Source: Nocardioides pantholopis (GTDB lineage: Bacteria; Actinomycetota; Actinomycetes; Propionibacteriales; Nocardioidaceae). From it: DNA of 64,000 bases. The stretch lies in contig NZ_CP033324.1 of the NCBI RefSeq assembly GCF_003710085.1, positions 868,001 through 932,000 of the forward strand, read 5' to 3'. The position numbers and the translations under genes are program-made. This document shows, piece by piece, positions 43,740-53,160 of the stretch. The notes below the pieces were generated by a model, which had not been told where the DNA came from, did not search any database, and saw only the letters and a program-made list of their open reading frames with translations. The stretch's first letter is position 1. Every line of letters starts with the position of its first letter.

Positions 43740-45203
43740 ATGATCGACGTCGCCCGCCGGAGAAGTCCGCGCCCGGCCCGGGTCCGGCAGGCCCTGACGC
43801 GCTACCGCACGTGGTGGTGGGACCTCGGTGGCGCCGCCGTGTTCGTGGTCGGCGGCTCCCTGCTGGCCCAGTGGGCGGACCTCGCCGCGCGCTTCGACGA
43901 CTGGTCCGCGCGCCACGAGCACTACCGCGCCGACGACCTGATGATCGTGCTGGTGCTGAGCGTGCTCGGGCTGGGCTGGTTCTCGTGGCGCCGCTACTGG
44001 CAGGCCCGCGCCGAGGCCTCCAACCTCGAGCTCGCCGAGCGCCGGGTCGTGGTCGCCAACGAGCGCTACCGGTCGCTGTTCGACTACCACCCCAGCGCTG
44101 TCTTCTCCCTCGGGCTGGACGGCCGGTTCCTGACCCTCAACGCCGCTGCACAGGAGCTGACGGGCCGCACGGGCGACGAGCTGCGCGCGCTGTCCGGGTT
44201 CGCCGCGCTGCTGGTGCCCGAGAGCGTGGAGCCGGTCGCCGAGGGGTTCCTCCGGGTGCTGGAGCGCAGCGCCGAGCACGTGGACGCGACCATCCAGCGC
44301 AGCGACGGGTCCCGGGTCGAGCTGAGCATCACCGGCATGCCGATGGTCGTCGACGACGAGGTGGTCGGCGTCTACGGCATCGCCGAGGACGTGACCGCGC
44401 GGAACCTGATGCAGCGCGAGCTGGCGCGGACCCGTCGCCGTGCGGAGGAGGCCAGCGAGGCGAAGTCGCTGTTCCTGGCGAACATGAGCCACGAGATCCG
44501 CACGCCGCTGACCACGATCATGGCGATCACCGAGCTGATGGCCGAGGGCGACGCCGAGCCCGGCCAGCGCCGGTTCCTCGACATGATGACGCGCAACGGG
44601 CAGCGGCTGCTGCGGCTCGTCGACGACATCCTGGACTTCTCCCGCATCGAGGCCGGCCAGATCCGGATGGAGCGCACCGAGGTCGACCTGCGGGCGCTGG
44701 TCCGCGACTGCCTCGACCCGTTCCGGGGCGAGGCCGACCGCAAGGGCATCGCGCTGCGGCTCGCGTTCGCGGAGCGGCTGCCAGCGGTGGTCCTCGGGGA
44801 CGGGGAGCGGATCCGCCAGGTGCTCGCGAACCTGGTCGGGAACGCCCTGAAGTTCACCGATGCCGGCGCCGTCTCGGTCCTCGTCGAGGTGCTCGAGCAG
44901 GACGACGCCGTGACCCGGGTGGTGTTCCGGGTCGAGGACACCGGCATCGGGATCACCGAGGACCAGATGGCGAACCTGTTCGACTCCTTCAGCCAGGCCG
45001 ATGCGTCGATCACCCGCAAGTACGGCGGGACCGGGCTGGGTCTGGCCATCAGCAAGCAGCTCGCCGAGCTGATGGACGGCACGGTGGACGTCGTCAGCGA
45101 GCCGGGGGAGGGCAGCACCTTCTCCGTGGAGCTGCCGCTGGCCCTCGTCGACGCCCCGGGCTCCCAGCTTGAGCGCGAGCCGGCCGCGCTGCACGCCGGC
45201 TGA
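43740..45203 (+). CDS. PAS-domain sensor histidine kinase
   Basis: 487 residues. Two membrane helices (about 31-45 and 67-83), a PAS domain at about 110-225 (RYRSLFDYHPSAVFSLGLDG, VYGIAEDVTA), then HisKA with His251 in ANMSHEIRTPL and HATPase_c with LANLVGNALKF, DTGIGITED and GGTGLGLAISKQL. No receiver domain and no adjacent response regulator, so it is an orphan sensor here. The stop lies in the first copy of an 11-bp tandem repeat. Confidence 0.93.
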   Translation: MIDVARRRSPRPARVRQALTRYRTWWWDLGGAAVFVVGGSLLAQWADLAARFDDWSARHEHYRADDLMIVLVLSVLGLGWFSWRRYWQARAEASNLELAERRVVVANERYRSLFDYHPSAVFSLGLDGRFLTLNAAAQELTGRTGDELRALSGFAALLVPESVEPVAEGFLRVLERSAEHVDATIQRSDGSRVELSITGMPMVVDDEVVGVYGIAEDVTARNLMQRELARTRRRAEEASEAKSLFLANMSHEIRTPLTTIMAITELMAEGDAEPGQRRFLDMMTRNGQRLLRLVDDILDFSRIEAGQIRMERTEVDLRALVRDCLDPFRGEADRKGIALRLAFAERLPAVVLGDGERIRQVLANLVGNALKFTDAGAVSVLVEVLEQDDAVTRVVFRVEDTGIGITEDQMANLFDSFSQADASITRKYGGTGLGLAISKQLAELMDGTVDVVSEPGEGSTFSVELPLALVDAPGSQLEREPAALHAG

Positions 45204-45243
45204 TCACCAGCTGATCGCCCGCTGATCGCCAGCTGATCGTGCA
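45200..45243. repeat. 11-bp tandem repeat, four copies
   Basis: CTGATCACCAG, CTGATCGCCCG, CTGATCGCCAG, CTGATCGTGCA at 45200, 45211, 45222 and 45233. The stop codon of the histidine kinase (45201-45203) is in the first copy, and TGA recurs in all, in shifting frames. Confidence 0.9.
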
Positions 45244-45283
45244 GCGCGGGCCCGGCCACCCCGGCCGTGCGAGGATCGCCGCC

Positions 45284-46993
45284 GTGCATCCCGCAGACAG
45301 CTCCGCCCCTGCCAGCCGCACCGGCACCACCCACGCCGCCGACATCGTGGTCGTCGGAGCCGGCCTCGCGGGGCTGGTCGCCGCGGCCGAGGCGGCCGAC
45401 GCCGGCCGGTCCGTGATCCTGCTCGACCAGGAGCCCGAGCAGTCCCTGGGCGGCCAGGCGTTCTGGAGCTTCGGCGGCCTCTTCCTCGTCGACAGTCCGG
45501 AGCAGCGCCGGATGCGGGTCCGCGACTCCCGCGAGCTCGCGTGGCAGGACTGGCTGGGGAGCGCGCAGTTCGACCGGGACGAGGACCGCTGGCCGCGCGC
45601 GTGGGCCGAGGCGTACGTCGACTTCGCGGCCGGCGAGAAGCGGGCCTGGCTGCGCGACCACGGCCACCGGCTGTTCCCGATCGTCGGCTGGGCCGAGCGC
45701 GGCGACGGCCGCGCCGACGGCCACGGCAACTCGGTGCCGCGCTTCCACATCACCTGGGGGACCGGGCCCGGCCTGGTCGAGCCGTTCGAGCGTCGGGTGC
45801 GCGCGCACGCCGAGGCGGGACGGATCCGGCTCGCCTTCCGGCACCGGGTCGACGGCCTGGTCGTCGAGGACGGCACAGCGGTCGGCGTGCACGGTGCGGT
45901 GCTCGAGCCCAGCGACGTCGCGCGGGGACGGCCGAGCAGCCGCACCGAGGTCGGCGGCTTCGAGGTCCGCGCCTCGGCCGTCGTGGTCACCAGCGGCGGC
46001 ATCGGGGCCAACCACGACCTGGTCCGCAAGGCCTGGCCGGCCCGGCTCGGCGAGCCGCCGCGGCGGATGATCAGCGGAGTCCCGGCCCACGTCGACGGCC
46101 GGATGCTGCAGATCGCCGACGACGCCGGCGCGAACGTCATCAACCCCGACCGGATGTGGCACTACGTCGAGGGCATCCGCAACTGGGACCCGGTCTGGGA
46201 GAACCACGGCATCCGGATCCTGCCGGGGCCCTCCTCGCTGTGGCTGGACGCGACCGGCAGGCGGCTGCCCGCGCCGTACTTCCCCGGCTTCGACACCCTC
46301 GGGACCCTGCGCCACCTGCGGCAGACCGGCCACGACTACTCCTGGTTCGTGCTCACCCAGAGGATCATCGAGAAGGAGTTCGCGCTCTCCGGCTCCGAGC
46401 AGAACCCGGACCTGACCGGCCGCGACCTCCCGCTCCTGCTGTCCCGGCTCAAGAAGGGCGCTCCCGGACCGGTCGAGGCGTTCAAGCAGCACGGCGAGGA
46501 CTTCGTCGTCGCGGACACGCTCAGCGAGCTGGTCGTCGGCATGAACAAGGTCGGCGACCCCGGACCCGACGGCGCCGAGCTGATCGAGGAGTCCGCGCTG
46601 CGCACGCTGATCGAGCAGCGCGACCGCGAGATCGACAACGCCTACACCAAGGACGCCCAGATCACCGCGATGCGCGGCGCCCGCAACTACCTGGGCGACA
46701 AGCTGATCCGGGTCGCCACCCCGCACCGGATCCTGGACCCGAAGGCCGGGCCACTGATCGCCGTGCGCCTGCACATCCTCTCCCGCAAGACCCTCGGCGG
46801 GCTCGAGACCGACCTCGGCGGGCGCTGCCTGCGCGCGGACGGCACCCCGTTCCCCGGCCTGTACGCCGCGGGCGAGGTCAGCGGCTTCGGCGGCGGCGGG
46901 ATGATGGGCTACAACGCGCTCGAGGGCACCTTCCTCGGCGGCTGCCTGTTCTCCGGGCGCGCCGCCGGCCGGGCCGCCGCGCAGGACGTCTGA
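45284..46993 (+). CDS. FAD-binding dehydrogenase (FAD_binding_2 family)
   Basis: 569 residues. FAD loop DIVVVGAGLAGLVAAAEA (about 20-37), QEPEQSLGGQAFWSFGGLFL, VVVTSGGIGANHDLV, and the C-terminal FAD segment LYAAGEVSGFGGGGMMGYNALEG. Resembles 3-ketosteroid/succinate-dehydrogenase-like flavoproteins but not a confident KstD. Substrate unknown. GTG at 45284 chosen, with GAGGAT 7 nt upstream; the upstream repeat also fits this start. The HAD gene begins 10 nt after its stop, so the two are co-transcribed. Confidence 0.88.
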   Translation: MHPADSSAPASRTGTTHAADIVVVGAGLAGLVAAAEAADAGRSVILLDQEPEQSLGGQAFWSFGGLFLVDSPEQRRMRVRDSRELAWQDWLGSAQFDRDEDRWPRAWAEAYVDFAAGEKRAWLRDHGHRLFPIVGWAERGDGRADGHGNSVPRFHITWGTGPGLVEPFERRVRAHAEAGRIRLAFRHRVDGLVVEDGTAVGVHGAVLEPSDVARGRPSSRTEVGGFEVRASAVVVTSGGIGANHDLVRKAWPARLGEPPRRMISGVPAHVDGRMLQIADDAGANVINPDRMWHYVEGIRNWDPVWENHGIRILPGPSSLWLDATGRRLPAPYFPGFDTLGTLRHLRQTGHDYSWFVLTQRIIEKEFALSGSEQNPDLTGRDLPLLLSRLKKGAPGPVEAFKQHGEDFVVADTLSELVVGMNKVGDPGPDGAELIEESALRTLIEQRDREIDNAYTKDAQITAMRGARNYLGDKLIRVATPHRILDPKAGPLIAVRLHILSRKTLGGLETDLGGRCLRADGTPFPGLYAAGEVSGFGGGGMMGYNALEGTFLGGCLFSGRAAGRAAAQDV

Positions 46994-47003
46994 GGAGCCA
47001 CCG

Positions 47004-47669
47004 ATGATCGTCACCTTCGACCTGTTCAGCGCGCTGACCGACAGCCGCCGCGGCGGCTCCGCGTTCTTCGCCGACCTCGCCGCCCGGCACGGGTGGGACC
47101 TCACCGGCGAGCAGGCCTACGACCGCTGGGACCGGCACAACAAGGCGCTCCAGCGCACCGCCCGGGCCCCGGAGACCTTCCACGAGGTGTCGCTGCGCGC
47201 GCTCACCGCGGCGTACGCCGAGCTCGGGCTACCGGTCGACCGGGCCGGCGCGGACCTGGCCGCCCTCGAGGACTCGGTGGCCGACTGGCCGCTGTGGCCC
47301 GACGTCGCCCCGGCGGTGCGGGCCGTGGCGGAGCGGCACCGCGTCGGCCTGCTCTCGAACGTCGATGACCCGCTGGCGCGCCGGACCCGCGCGCACGCGC
47401 TCGTGGACCCGGAGCTGGTGCTGACCTCGCAGCGGCTGGGCGCCTACAAGCCGGACCCGGAGATCTACCGCGCGGCGGCCCGGGCGGTCGCGCCGGAGCC
47501 GCTCGTGCACGTCGCCGCCTCCGGCCGCGACGTCCGGGGGGCGCTGGAGGCCGGGCTGGCGACGGTGCGGCTGGTGCGGCCCGGACACGTCCTGGACGCA
47601 GCAGGTCCGCGGCCGCCGCTCGAGATCGAGGACGCCGCGGACCTGCTGGCGGTGCTGGAGGAGCTCTAG
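47004..47669 (+). CDS. HAD-family hydrolase (haloacid dehalogenase type)
   Basis: 221 residues. Motif I TFDLFSALTD (nucleophile Asp6), a helical cap region, motif II GLLSNVDDP, motif III lysine in LGAYKPDPEIY, and motif IV VHVAASGRDVRGALEAG. Family members act on small phosphates or halo acids. Its TAG stop shares the tetranucleotide CTAG (47666-47669) with the convergent transporter's stop. Confidence 0.9.
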   Translation: MIVTFDLFSALTDSRRGGSAFFADLAARHGWDLTGEQAYDRWDRHNKALQRTARAPETFHEVSLRALTAAYAELGLPVDRAGADLAALEDSVADWPLWPDVAPAVRAVAERHRVGLLSNVDDPLARRTRAHALVDPELVLTSQRLGAYKPDPEIYRAAARAVAPEPLVHVAASGRDVRGALEAGLATVRLVRPGHVLDAAGPRPPLEIEDAADLLAVLEEL

Positions 47670-49021
47670 GCGGTCGGCACGACCATCAGGCCCCAGACCA
47701 CGATCGGGGCGACCACGACGATCGTCATGCCCCACTGCATGAGCCGCTTGAAGACCATCTCCCGGTCGGCGGGCTCGGAGTTCGCGACGACCAGGGCGCC
47801 GTTCGTGGAGAACGGGCTGCAGTCGACGACCGAGCTGGAGATCGCCAGCGCGGCGATCAGCGCGATCGCGTTGACCTGGTCGGTGAGCAGGAACGGCACG
47901 GCGAGCGGGATCAGCGCGCCGATGATCCCGGTGGTGGAGGCGAACGCGGAGACCACGGCGCCGATCAGGCAGATCAGCAGCGCCGCGACCAGCGGTGCCC
48001 CGACCTCGGCGACCCGGTCGCCGAGCCAGTCGACGACGCCCTGGTTCTGCAGCAGGTTGACGTAGGTGACGATGCCGCCGATGAGCAGCACGGTGCCCCA
48101 GCTGATCTTCTCGACAGCGCCCTTGGCGGACGTCGGGAAGACCAGGGTCAGCACGACCGCGATCGTGAGCGCGGTGAAGCCGACGTCGAGGTCGAAGCCG
48201 AGGGCGCCGACCATCAGCGCGAGCAGGCCGAGCAGGGTGACGATGCGCTGCGGGTTGAGGCTGGTGACGTCGTCCTCGGCGTCGTCCGCGCCGACGGTGC
48301 GGGTGGCCTCGACCGCGGAGTGCGGGGTGCCGGGGGTGCGCGCGTGGGTGGCCTGCCGGCTCACGGCCTCCGCCTCGGCGGCCATCTCGCCGACCTGGAC
48401 GTCCTCGCGCCCGCGGGCGATCAGCTGCCGGCCGCCGAGCGTGAGGTAGGTGATCACCGCGATCAGGGTGGCCGCCAGGAACGTGGAGCAGAACAGGAAG
48501 AGCTGGTTGCCCGGCAGGTCGTTGCCGTCGACGACGCCGTTGGTGATGCTGCCGAAGATGCCGATGGGGGAGAAGCTGCCGGCGGTCGCGCCCTGCACGA
48601 CCATCATGCCCATCATCACCGGGTGGATCTGGTAGCGCATGGCGAAGCCCATGGCGACCGGGGCCACGATCGCGACCGCGGCCGGGCTGACAGCACCGAT
48701 CGCGGTGACCGCGGCGCAGACCAGGAACATCGCCCACGGGACCAGCGCCACGCGGCCGCCGACGGCCCGGACCGCCCCGTGCACGATCCAGTCGACGGTG
48801 CCGTTGTTCTTGGCGAGCGCGAACAGGTAGGTGACGCCCACCAGGATCACGAAGAGCTCGCTGGGGAAGCCGGCCAGGATGTCGTCGACCTCGAGGTCGT
48901 AGACGGTCAGGCCGACGACGTACGCCGCGACGAGCGCGAGCGCACCCATGTTCACGCCGCGGATCGTGGCGACGAGGAAGACGACCGCCAAGACGGCGAG
49001 GGAGATCAGTTCGTGTGACAC
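47666..49021 (-). CDS. Dicarboxylate carrier MatC-like / SLC13-type membrane transporter
   Basis: 451 residues with roughly ten to twelve membrane helices. AYVVGLTVYDLEVDDILAGFPSELFVILVGVTYLF-type N-terminus matches the MatC N-terminal domain; TAGSFSPIGIFGSITN and TTGIIGALIPLAVPFLL are the two loop-containing (SxTS-like) regions of dicarboxylate/malonate transporters. The middle holds a hydrophilic loop (TLNPQRI region). Substrate is probably a C3-C4 dicarboxylate; not certain. GTG start at 49021. Confidence 0.85.
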   Translation of the reverse strand: MSHELISLAVLAVVFLVATIRGVNMGALALVAAYVVGLTVYDLEVDDILAGFPSELFVILVGVTYLFALAKNNGTVDWIVHGAVRAVGGRVALVPWAMFLVCAAVTAIGAVSPAAVAIVAPVAMGFAMRYQIHPVMMGMMVVQGATAGSFSPIGIFGSITNGVVDGNDLPGNQLFLFCSTFLAATLIAVITYLTLGGRQLIARGREDVQVGEMAAEAEAVSRQATHARTPGTPHSAVEATRTVGADDAEDDVTSLNPQRIVTLLGLLALMVGALGFDLDVGFTALTIAVVLTLVFPTSAKGAVEKISWGTVLLIGGIVTYVNLLQNQGVVDWLGDRVAEVGAPLVAALLICLIGAVVSAFASTTGIIGALIPLAVPFLLTDQVNAIALIAALAISSSVVDCSPFSTNGALVVANSEPADREMVFKRLMQWGMTIVVVAPIVVWGLMVVPTA

Positions 49022-49162
49022 CGAGATTCCGTTCTGGGAAGAGGCGCACCGGTGTGGCGGCCGTCGCATACCCAATCCGGCCGTGCGCTGGCCTGTCAAA
49101 GTGACCGGGGTCTCGGTCCGCGCGGGGTCCGCCGCGGGACCCGGGGTCGATATCGTCGCGTC

Positions 49163-49981
49163 GTGCCTGCTACGACGTCGTCCGAGTTCGACACCCACAC
49201 CGCCGTCCGCCCCGACGGCCCGGGACGGTACGCCGCGGAGCTGGCGTCGGGCTGGGAGGTCGGCGGCGGCCTCAACGGCGGCTATCTGCTGGCCACGATC
49301 GGGACCGCGGTGCGCGCTGCGGTGCCGGACAAGCCGGACCCGCTCGCGATCAGCGCCCACTACGTCTCGGCCTCCGTCGCGGGGCCGGCGGCCATCGAGG
49401 TCGACGTACGCCGCGAGGGCGGCACGACCGCGACGGTCGCGGCCGACCTGAGCCAGGACGGCGCCCCCCGGATCACGGCGCTCGTGACCTGCGGCGACCT
49501 CGGCCGGCTCAGCGGCCCCGAGCGGGTGACCGCGACCGAGCCGGACCTGCCGCCGCGCGAGCAGTGCGTGCCCAACACCCTCGCGCCGCCGGAGCTGCGG
49601 GCCGTCGCGCCGCTGATGGACCGCTTCGAGATGCTCTTCCACCCCGACCAGGTCGGCTGGACGGTCGGTCGGCCCAGCCGCAACGGCGTGCTCAGCGCCT
49701 GGTTCCGGCTGCCCGACCGCGAGCCCGACCCGCTCGCGCTGCTCCTGGTCGTCGACGCGCTGCCGCCGGTGACCTTCGACCTCGGGCTGCCCGGCTGGGC
49801 GCCCACCCTCGAGCTGACCGCCCACGTGCGGGCGCGCCCGGCTCCGGGCTGGCTGAAGGTCTGCCACCGCAGCCGGGTGCTGGCGGGCGGGCTGTTCGAG
49901 GAGGACGCCGAGGTCTGGGACTCCGCCGGTCGCCTGGTCGCCCAGAGCCGTCAGCTCGCGCTGGCGCCCCGGCAGGGCTGA
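49163..49981 (+). CDS. Thioesterase-family (double hotdog) protein
   Basis: 272 residues. SGWEVGGGLNGGYLLATIGTAV and HYVSASVAGPAAIEVDVRREG form one hotdog, and LLVVDALPPVTFDLGLPGW with LELTAHVRARPAPGWLKVCH the second, as in TesB-like acyl-CoA thioesterases. Acyl substrate unknown. GTG start with TATCGT 6 nt upstream. Confidence 0.88.
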   Translation: MPATTSSEFDTHTAVRPDGPGRYAAELASGWEVGGGLNGGYLLATIGTAVRAAVPDKPDPLAISAHYVSASVAGPAAIEVDVRREGGTTATVAADLSQDGAPRITALVTCGDLGRLSGPERVTATEPDLPPREQCVPNTLAPPELRAVAPLMDRFEMLFHPDQVGWTVGRPSRNGVLSAWFRLPDREPDPLALLLVVDALPPVTFDLGLPGWAPTLELTAHVRARPAPGWLKVCHRSRVLAGGLFEEDAEVWDSAGRLVAQSRQLALAPRQG

Positions 49982-50001
49982 GGCCCGGCCGCGCCCGTCG
50001 G

Positions 50002-50046
50002 GGTCTCGACGCGCTCGTCGCTGGCGCTCCTCGCGGCTCGACCACC
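50002..50046. repeat. Interspersed TGGTCGAG-type repeat, copy 1
   Basis: GGTCTCGACGCGCTCG followed by CGCGGCTCGACCACC, an imperfect fold-back in the gap after the thioesterase gene. Related to the copy at 57898-57934 on the other strand. The sequence matches a recurrent intergenic repeat of Nocardioides genomes by recollection, which is unverified. Confidence 0.65.
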
Positions 50047-50053
50047 GAGGTCC

Positions 50054-51088
50054 TCAGCGGTCGAACCAGGTGCGGGGCATCGCGTAGATCCAGCGCTTGT
50101 GCGGGTGCTCGGTGACCGACCACAGCAGGTCGGTCTCGGGCCACCAGGTGAGGTCCTCGGGGCCCATCGGGGCGGCCCACCGGAACCGGCGCAGCGCCCC
50201 CGGCCCGCCCACATGCACGGAGCCGGGCGTGGTGGGCCCGTGCGAGGTGGTCACGTAGTGCCTGCCCGCGGCGACCACGACGCCCTGGCTGCGCGGCGGC
50301 AGCGCCTCGGCGGCGAGGTCGGGCCGGGAGAACCCGTCCGGGTCGACGCCCAGCGTCTGCGTCTCCGGGTCGACGGCGAACCGCGCGAGCCGGCGGGTCT
50401 GGCTCCGGTTGCCGTACTCGCCGACGACCAGCGCCGGCGGCGAGGTCTCGCGGTCCAGGGACAGGAACGAGAAGCGCAGCCGCTCCACCCCCTCGTCGGC
50501 CCCCTCCTCCGGAACCGCGCGGTAGGAGTAGCGCACCGGCAGCAGGTAGCGGTAGCCGGAGGCCGCCAGCGGGCTGCCGTCGGGCACCCGGAGCAGGTCG
50601 TCGATCCGGCAGGTGTGGAAGCCCCGCCCGGTCGCCGCGACGTGCAGATGCTCGCCGTCCCAGACGATCCCGCCGGCGTGCACGCTCAGCGGGGCCACGC
50701 CGGGGACGCCGTCCTCGAGGGTCGGCTGCATGAGCAGCACGTGCCGGTAGCGGCGGGTGTCGAGGTCGAGGACCGAGATCCGGGCGCCCTCCTGCCGCTT
50801 GGAGTACCAGCTGACCAGCAGCAGCGGGGGCACGTCGCTCCGGCCGGCCTCGGCCGAGGAGGTGATGCCCTGCGGCCACCAACCGAGGTCGCGGCGGTCG
50901 GCGGCGTCCCAGGTCAGGGCCCGCCGGACCGCCAGCCCGGGGGCCCAGCCGCGCCGGGCCCGCCGGTTCAGGTCGCCGAGCAGCGTCGGCAGCGCGACCC
51001 GGCCGCCGACCGCCCGGGCCAGCGCGTCGATCTGCGCGGCGTTCTCGGCGGTGCGGCTCAGGCGCACGCCGGCTGGAGTTCCGCCCAT
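50054..51088 (-). CDS. Hypothetical beta-propeller-like protein
   Basis: 344 residues, beginning MGGTPAGVRLSRTAENAAQIDAL. Repeated segments such as ISVLDLDTRRYRHVLLM, LHVAATGRGFHTCRIDDLL and LLWSVTEHPHKRWIYAM have the strand-turn-strand spacing of a beta-propeller. No catalytic motif and no signal peptide. Close family not recognised. ATG at 51088 chosen because TACCGT lies 6 nt upstream; the open frame extends farther but would overlap the Nudix gene start. It is divergent from the Nudix gene. Confidence 0.75.
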   Translation of the reverse strand: MGGTPAGVRLSRTAENAAQIDALARAVGGRVALPTLLGDLNRRARRGWAPGLAVRRALTWDAADRRDLGWWPQGITSSAEAGRSDVPPLLLVSWYSKRQEGARISVLDLDTRRYRHVLLMQPTLEDGVPGVAPLSVHAGGIVWDGEHLHVAATGRGFHTCRIDDLLRVPDGSPLAASGYRYLLPVRYSYRAVPEEGADEGVERLRFSFLSLDRETSPPALVVGEYGNRSQTRRLARFAVDPETQTLGVDPDGFSRPDLAAEALPPRSQGVVVAAGRHYVTTSHGPTTPGSVHVGGPGALRRFRWAAPMGPEDLTWWPETDLLWSVTEHPHKRWIYAMPRTWFDR

Positions 51089-51126
51089 GGGGGCACGGTA
51101 TCCACCCGGCACTACCCTCGGACCTC
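51089..51126. promoter_or_regulatory. Divergent leaderless promoter pair
   Basis: 38-bp gap. TACCGT (minus strand, 51095-51100) is 6 nt from the ATG at 51088, and TACCCT (plus, 51113-51118) is 8 nt from the GTG at 51127. Confidence 0.65.
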
Positions 51127-51837
51127 GTGGAGGCTGCAACAAGGACCGTGGTGGCCGCGGCGATCATGCAGAACGGCCGGGTGCTCGCGACCCGGCGTAC
51201 GGCGCCCCCGGAGCTCGCCGGGCGCTGGGAGCTCCCCGGCGGCAAGGTCGAGCCGGGGGAGCGGCCCGACGACGCCGTGGAGCGCGAGATCGCCGAGGAG
51301 CTCGGCTGCGGCATCGAGGTGACCGGGTGGCTCGCGGGGGCCGTGCCCATCGGCAGCGCCCACGTGCTCCGGGTCGCGACGGCGCGGCTGACCGGTGTCG
51401 AGCCCGCGCCGGGCGAGCACGACGCCCTGCGCTGGCTGGGGCCCGACGAGCTCGACCCCGCCCACCCCGACGCGGTCGACTGGCTGGAGCCGGACCGGCC
51501 GTTCCTCACCGAGCTCGCCGCGCTGCTGCGGGACCGCCCGGCCGGCACCGGCCTGCGCGCGATCCTGTTCGAGGAGGACGACGCCCGCGCGGTCCTGGCC
51601 CGACTGCGCGCCGACGGGTACGACGCCGAGCTGGTCCGGGAGCGGCTGGCCGGGGAGGACGACGACGAGGACCACCCGTGGGCGGTGCTCAGCGACGCCC
51701 CCGAGCCGGTGCTCGAGCTGCTGGTCGACGAGCACGACGGCTGGCTGGACCGGGAACACCAGGACCCGGCGGGTGGTTCGACCAGGCACGACCCCCTGGA
51801 GCTCCCGACGGAGCCCCGCCGCCTCCACCGTCCCTAG
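51127..51837 (+). CDS. Nudix (MutT-like) hydrolase with C-terminal extension
   Basis: 236 residues. Complete Nudix box [20 protein letters not shown] followed by ELG (38-60). The N-terminal Nudix domain ends at about residue 137; the last ~100 residues ([20 protein letters not shown], then [20 protein letters not shown]) form an extra acidic domain not usual in MutT. Likely hydrolyses an oxidised nucleotide or another dinucleoside polyphosphate. GTG start, leaderless layout. mshB starts 10 bp after its stop. Confidence 0.9.
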   Translation: MEAATRTVVAAAIMQNGRVLATRRTAPPELAGRWELPGGKVEPGERPDDAVEREIAEELGCGIEVTGWLAGAVPIGSAHVLRVATARLTGVEPAPGEHDALRWLGPDELDPAHPDAVDWLEPDRPFLTELAALLRDRPAGTGLRAILFEEDDARAVLARLRADGYDAELVRERLAGEDDDEDHPWAVLSDAPEPVLELLVDEHDGWLDREHQDPAGGSTRHDPLELPTEPRRLHRP

Positions 51838-51847
51838 GATCGAGCCC

Positions 51848-52780
51848 ATGACCGCTGCGCCCCCTGCCGATCAGTCTCCCGACCAGCGCCTCCTGCTCGT
51901 CCACGCCCACCCCGACGACGAGTCGATCGGCAACGGCGCGACGATGGCCCGCTACGTCGCGGAGGGCCGCGGAGTCACGCTGGTGACCTGCACCGGCGGC
52001 GAGATGGGCGAGATCCTCGTCCCCGACCTCGAGCACCTCGGCGCCGACCGGGAGGACCGACTCGGCGAGCACCGGCGCGGCGAGCTCGCCGACGCGATGA
52101 AGGCGCTCGGGGTCACCGACCACCGCTACCTCGGCGGCTTCGGTCGCTACCGCGACTCCGGGATGAAGTGGCACGAGGACGGCCATGCGGTCGCCGCCGA
52201 CGACCTCCACGAGAACGCGTTCTGGGCCGCCGACCTGACCGAGGCCGCCAACGCGCTGGTGGAGATCATCCGCGAGGTGCGTCCGCAGGTGCTGGTCACC
52301 TACGACGAGTTCGGCGGCTACGGCCACCCCGACCACATCCAGGCCCACCGCGTCGCGATGTACGCCGCCCAGCTGGCCGCGGTCCCCTCCTACCGCCTCG
52401 ACCTCGGGGAGCCCTGGGAGATCGCCAAGATCTACTGGAACGCGATGTCCGAGAGCCGGATGCGCGAGGGGCTGCGCGCGCTGCGGGACGCCGGCGACGA
52501 GACCAGCTTCGAGGGCATGGACCCCGACGGCCCGCTGCCGCACTTCGTCACCCCCGACGAGCAGCTCTCCGCCGTCGTCGACGGAGCCGAGCAGTCCGAG
52601 GCGAAGATGGCGGCGCTGGCCGCCCACGCCACGCAGATCACCACCGACGGCCCCTTCTTCGCGCTGAGCAACAACGTCGGCCAGACCGCGTGGGCGCTGG
52701 AGTTCTACCGGATCGCGAAGGGCCGGCGCGGCGAGCTGGACGAGAACGGGCTCGAGACCGACCTGTTCGCCGGCCTGTAG
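51848..52780 (+). CDS. mshB: N-acetyl-1-D-myo-inosityl-2-amino-2-deoxy-alpha-D-glucopyranoside deacetylase
   Basis: 310 residues. Zinc motif AHPDDE with His21 and Asp24, and GHPDH with His163 as third ligand; the family segment [19 protein letters not shown] is complete. Second step of mycothiol biosynthesis, deacetylating GlcNAc-Ins. ATG with TAGGAT 7 nt upstream. Mycothiol points to Actinobacteria. The DUF6113-like membrane gene starts 2 bp downstream. Confidence 0.95.
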   Translation: MTAAPPADQSPDQRLLLVHAHPDDESIGNGATMARYVAEGRGVTLVTCTGGEMGEILVPDLEHLGADREDRLGEHRRGELADAMKALGVTDHRYLGGFGRYRDSGMKWHEDGHAVAADDLHENAFWAADLTEAANALVEIIREVRPQVLVTYDEFGGYGHPDHIQAHRVAMYAAQLAAVPSYRLDLGEPWEIAKIYWNAMSESRMREGLRALRDAGDETSFEGMDPDGPLPHFVTPDEQLSAVVDGAEQSEAKMAALAAHATQITTDGPFFALSNNVGQTAWALEFYRIAKGRRGELDENGLETDLFAGL

Positions 52781-52782
52781 GC

Positions 52783-53151
52783 GTGGACCCCGCCCCGGCG
52801 CTCCGCTCCGCGGGGCGGGTGCTCGTGCCGCTGCTGGCGCTGGTCCTGGGCCTCGCCACCGCGCTGGCCACCGTGGCCGTGCACGGCCGCTGGTGGGGGC
52901 TCGCGCTCGGTCTGGCCGCCACGGTCGCGGCCGCGGTCGCGCTGCCCCCCGGGCGCTGCCGGGTGGCGTACGCCGTGGGGTGGGCGGCGATGCTGGGCTA
53001 CCTGGTGGTCCCGCGGGGCGAGGGCGACTACGCGGTGGGCGGCAATGTGCCCGGGTACACGCTGCTGGTGGCGGCCCTGCTGCTGGTCGTGGCCGCGCTC
53101 GTGACGCTCCCGCGGCCCGGCGAGGCCGGAGAACAGCCGGGTTCTCCCTAA
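52783..53151 (+). CDS. DUF6113-like small membrane protein
   Basis: 122 residues, four membrane helices (VLVPLLALVLGLATALATVAV, WWGLALGLAATVAAAVAL, RVAYAVGWAAMLGYLVV, GYTLLVAALLLVVAALVTL). This matches the small membrane protein that commonly follows mshB in actinobacteria. GTG start 2 bp after mshB, so it is co-translated. Function unknown. Confidence 0.75.
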   Translation: MDPAPALRSAGRVLVPLLALVLGLATALATVAVHGRWWGLALGLAATVAAAVALPPGRCRVAYAVGWAAMLGYLVVPRGEGDYAVGGNVPGYTLLVAALLLVVAALVTLPRPGEAGEQPGSP

Positions 53152-53160
53152 GATGTCCCG

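Noticed and set aside
50054..51142. Longer start for the beta-propeller-like protein
   Set aside because: The upstream codons overlap the Nudix start and lack family-like sequence; TACCGT supports 51088.
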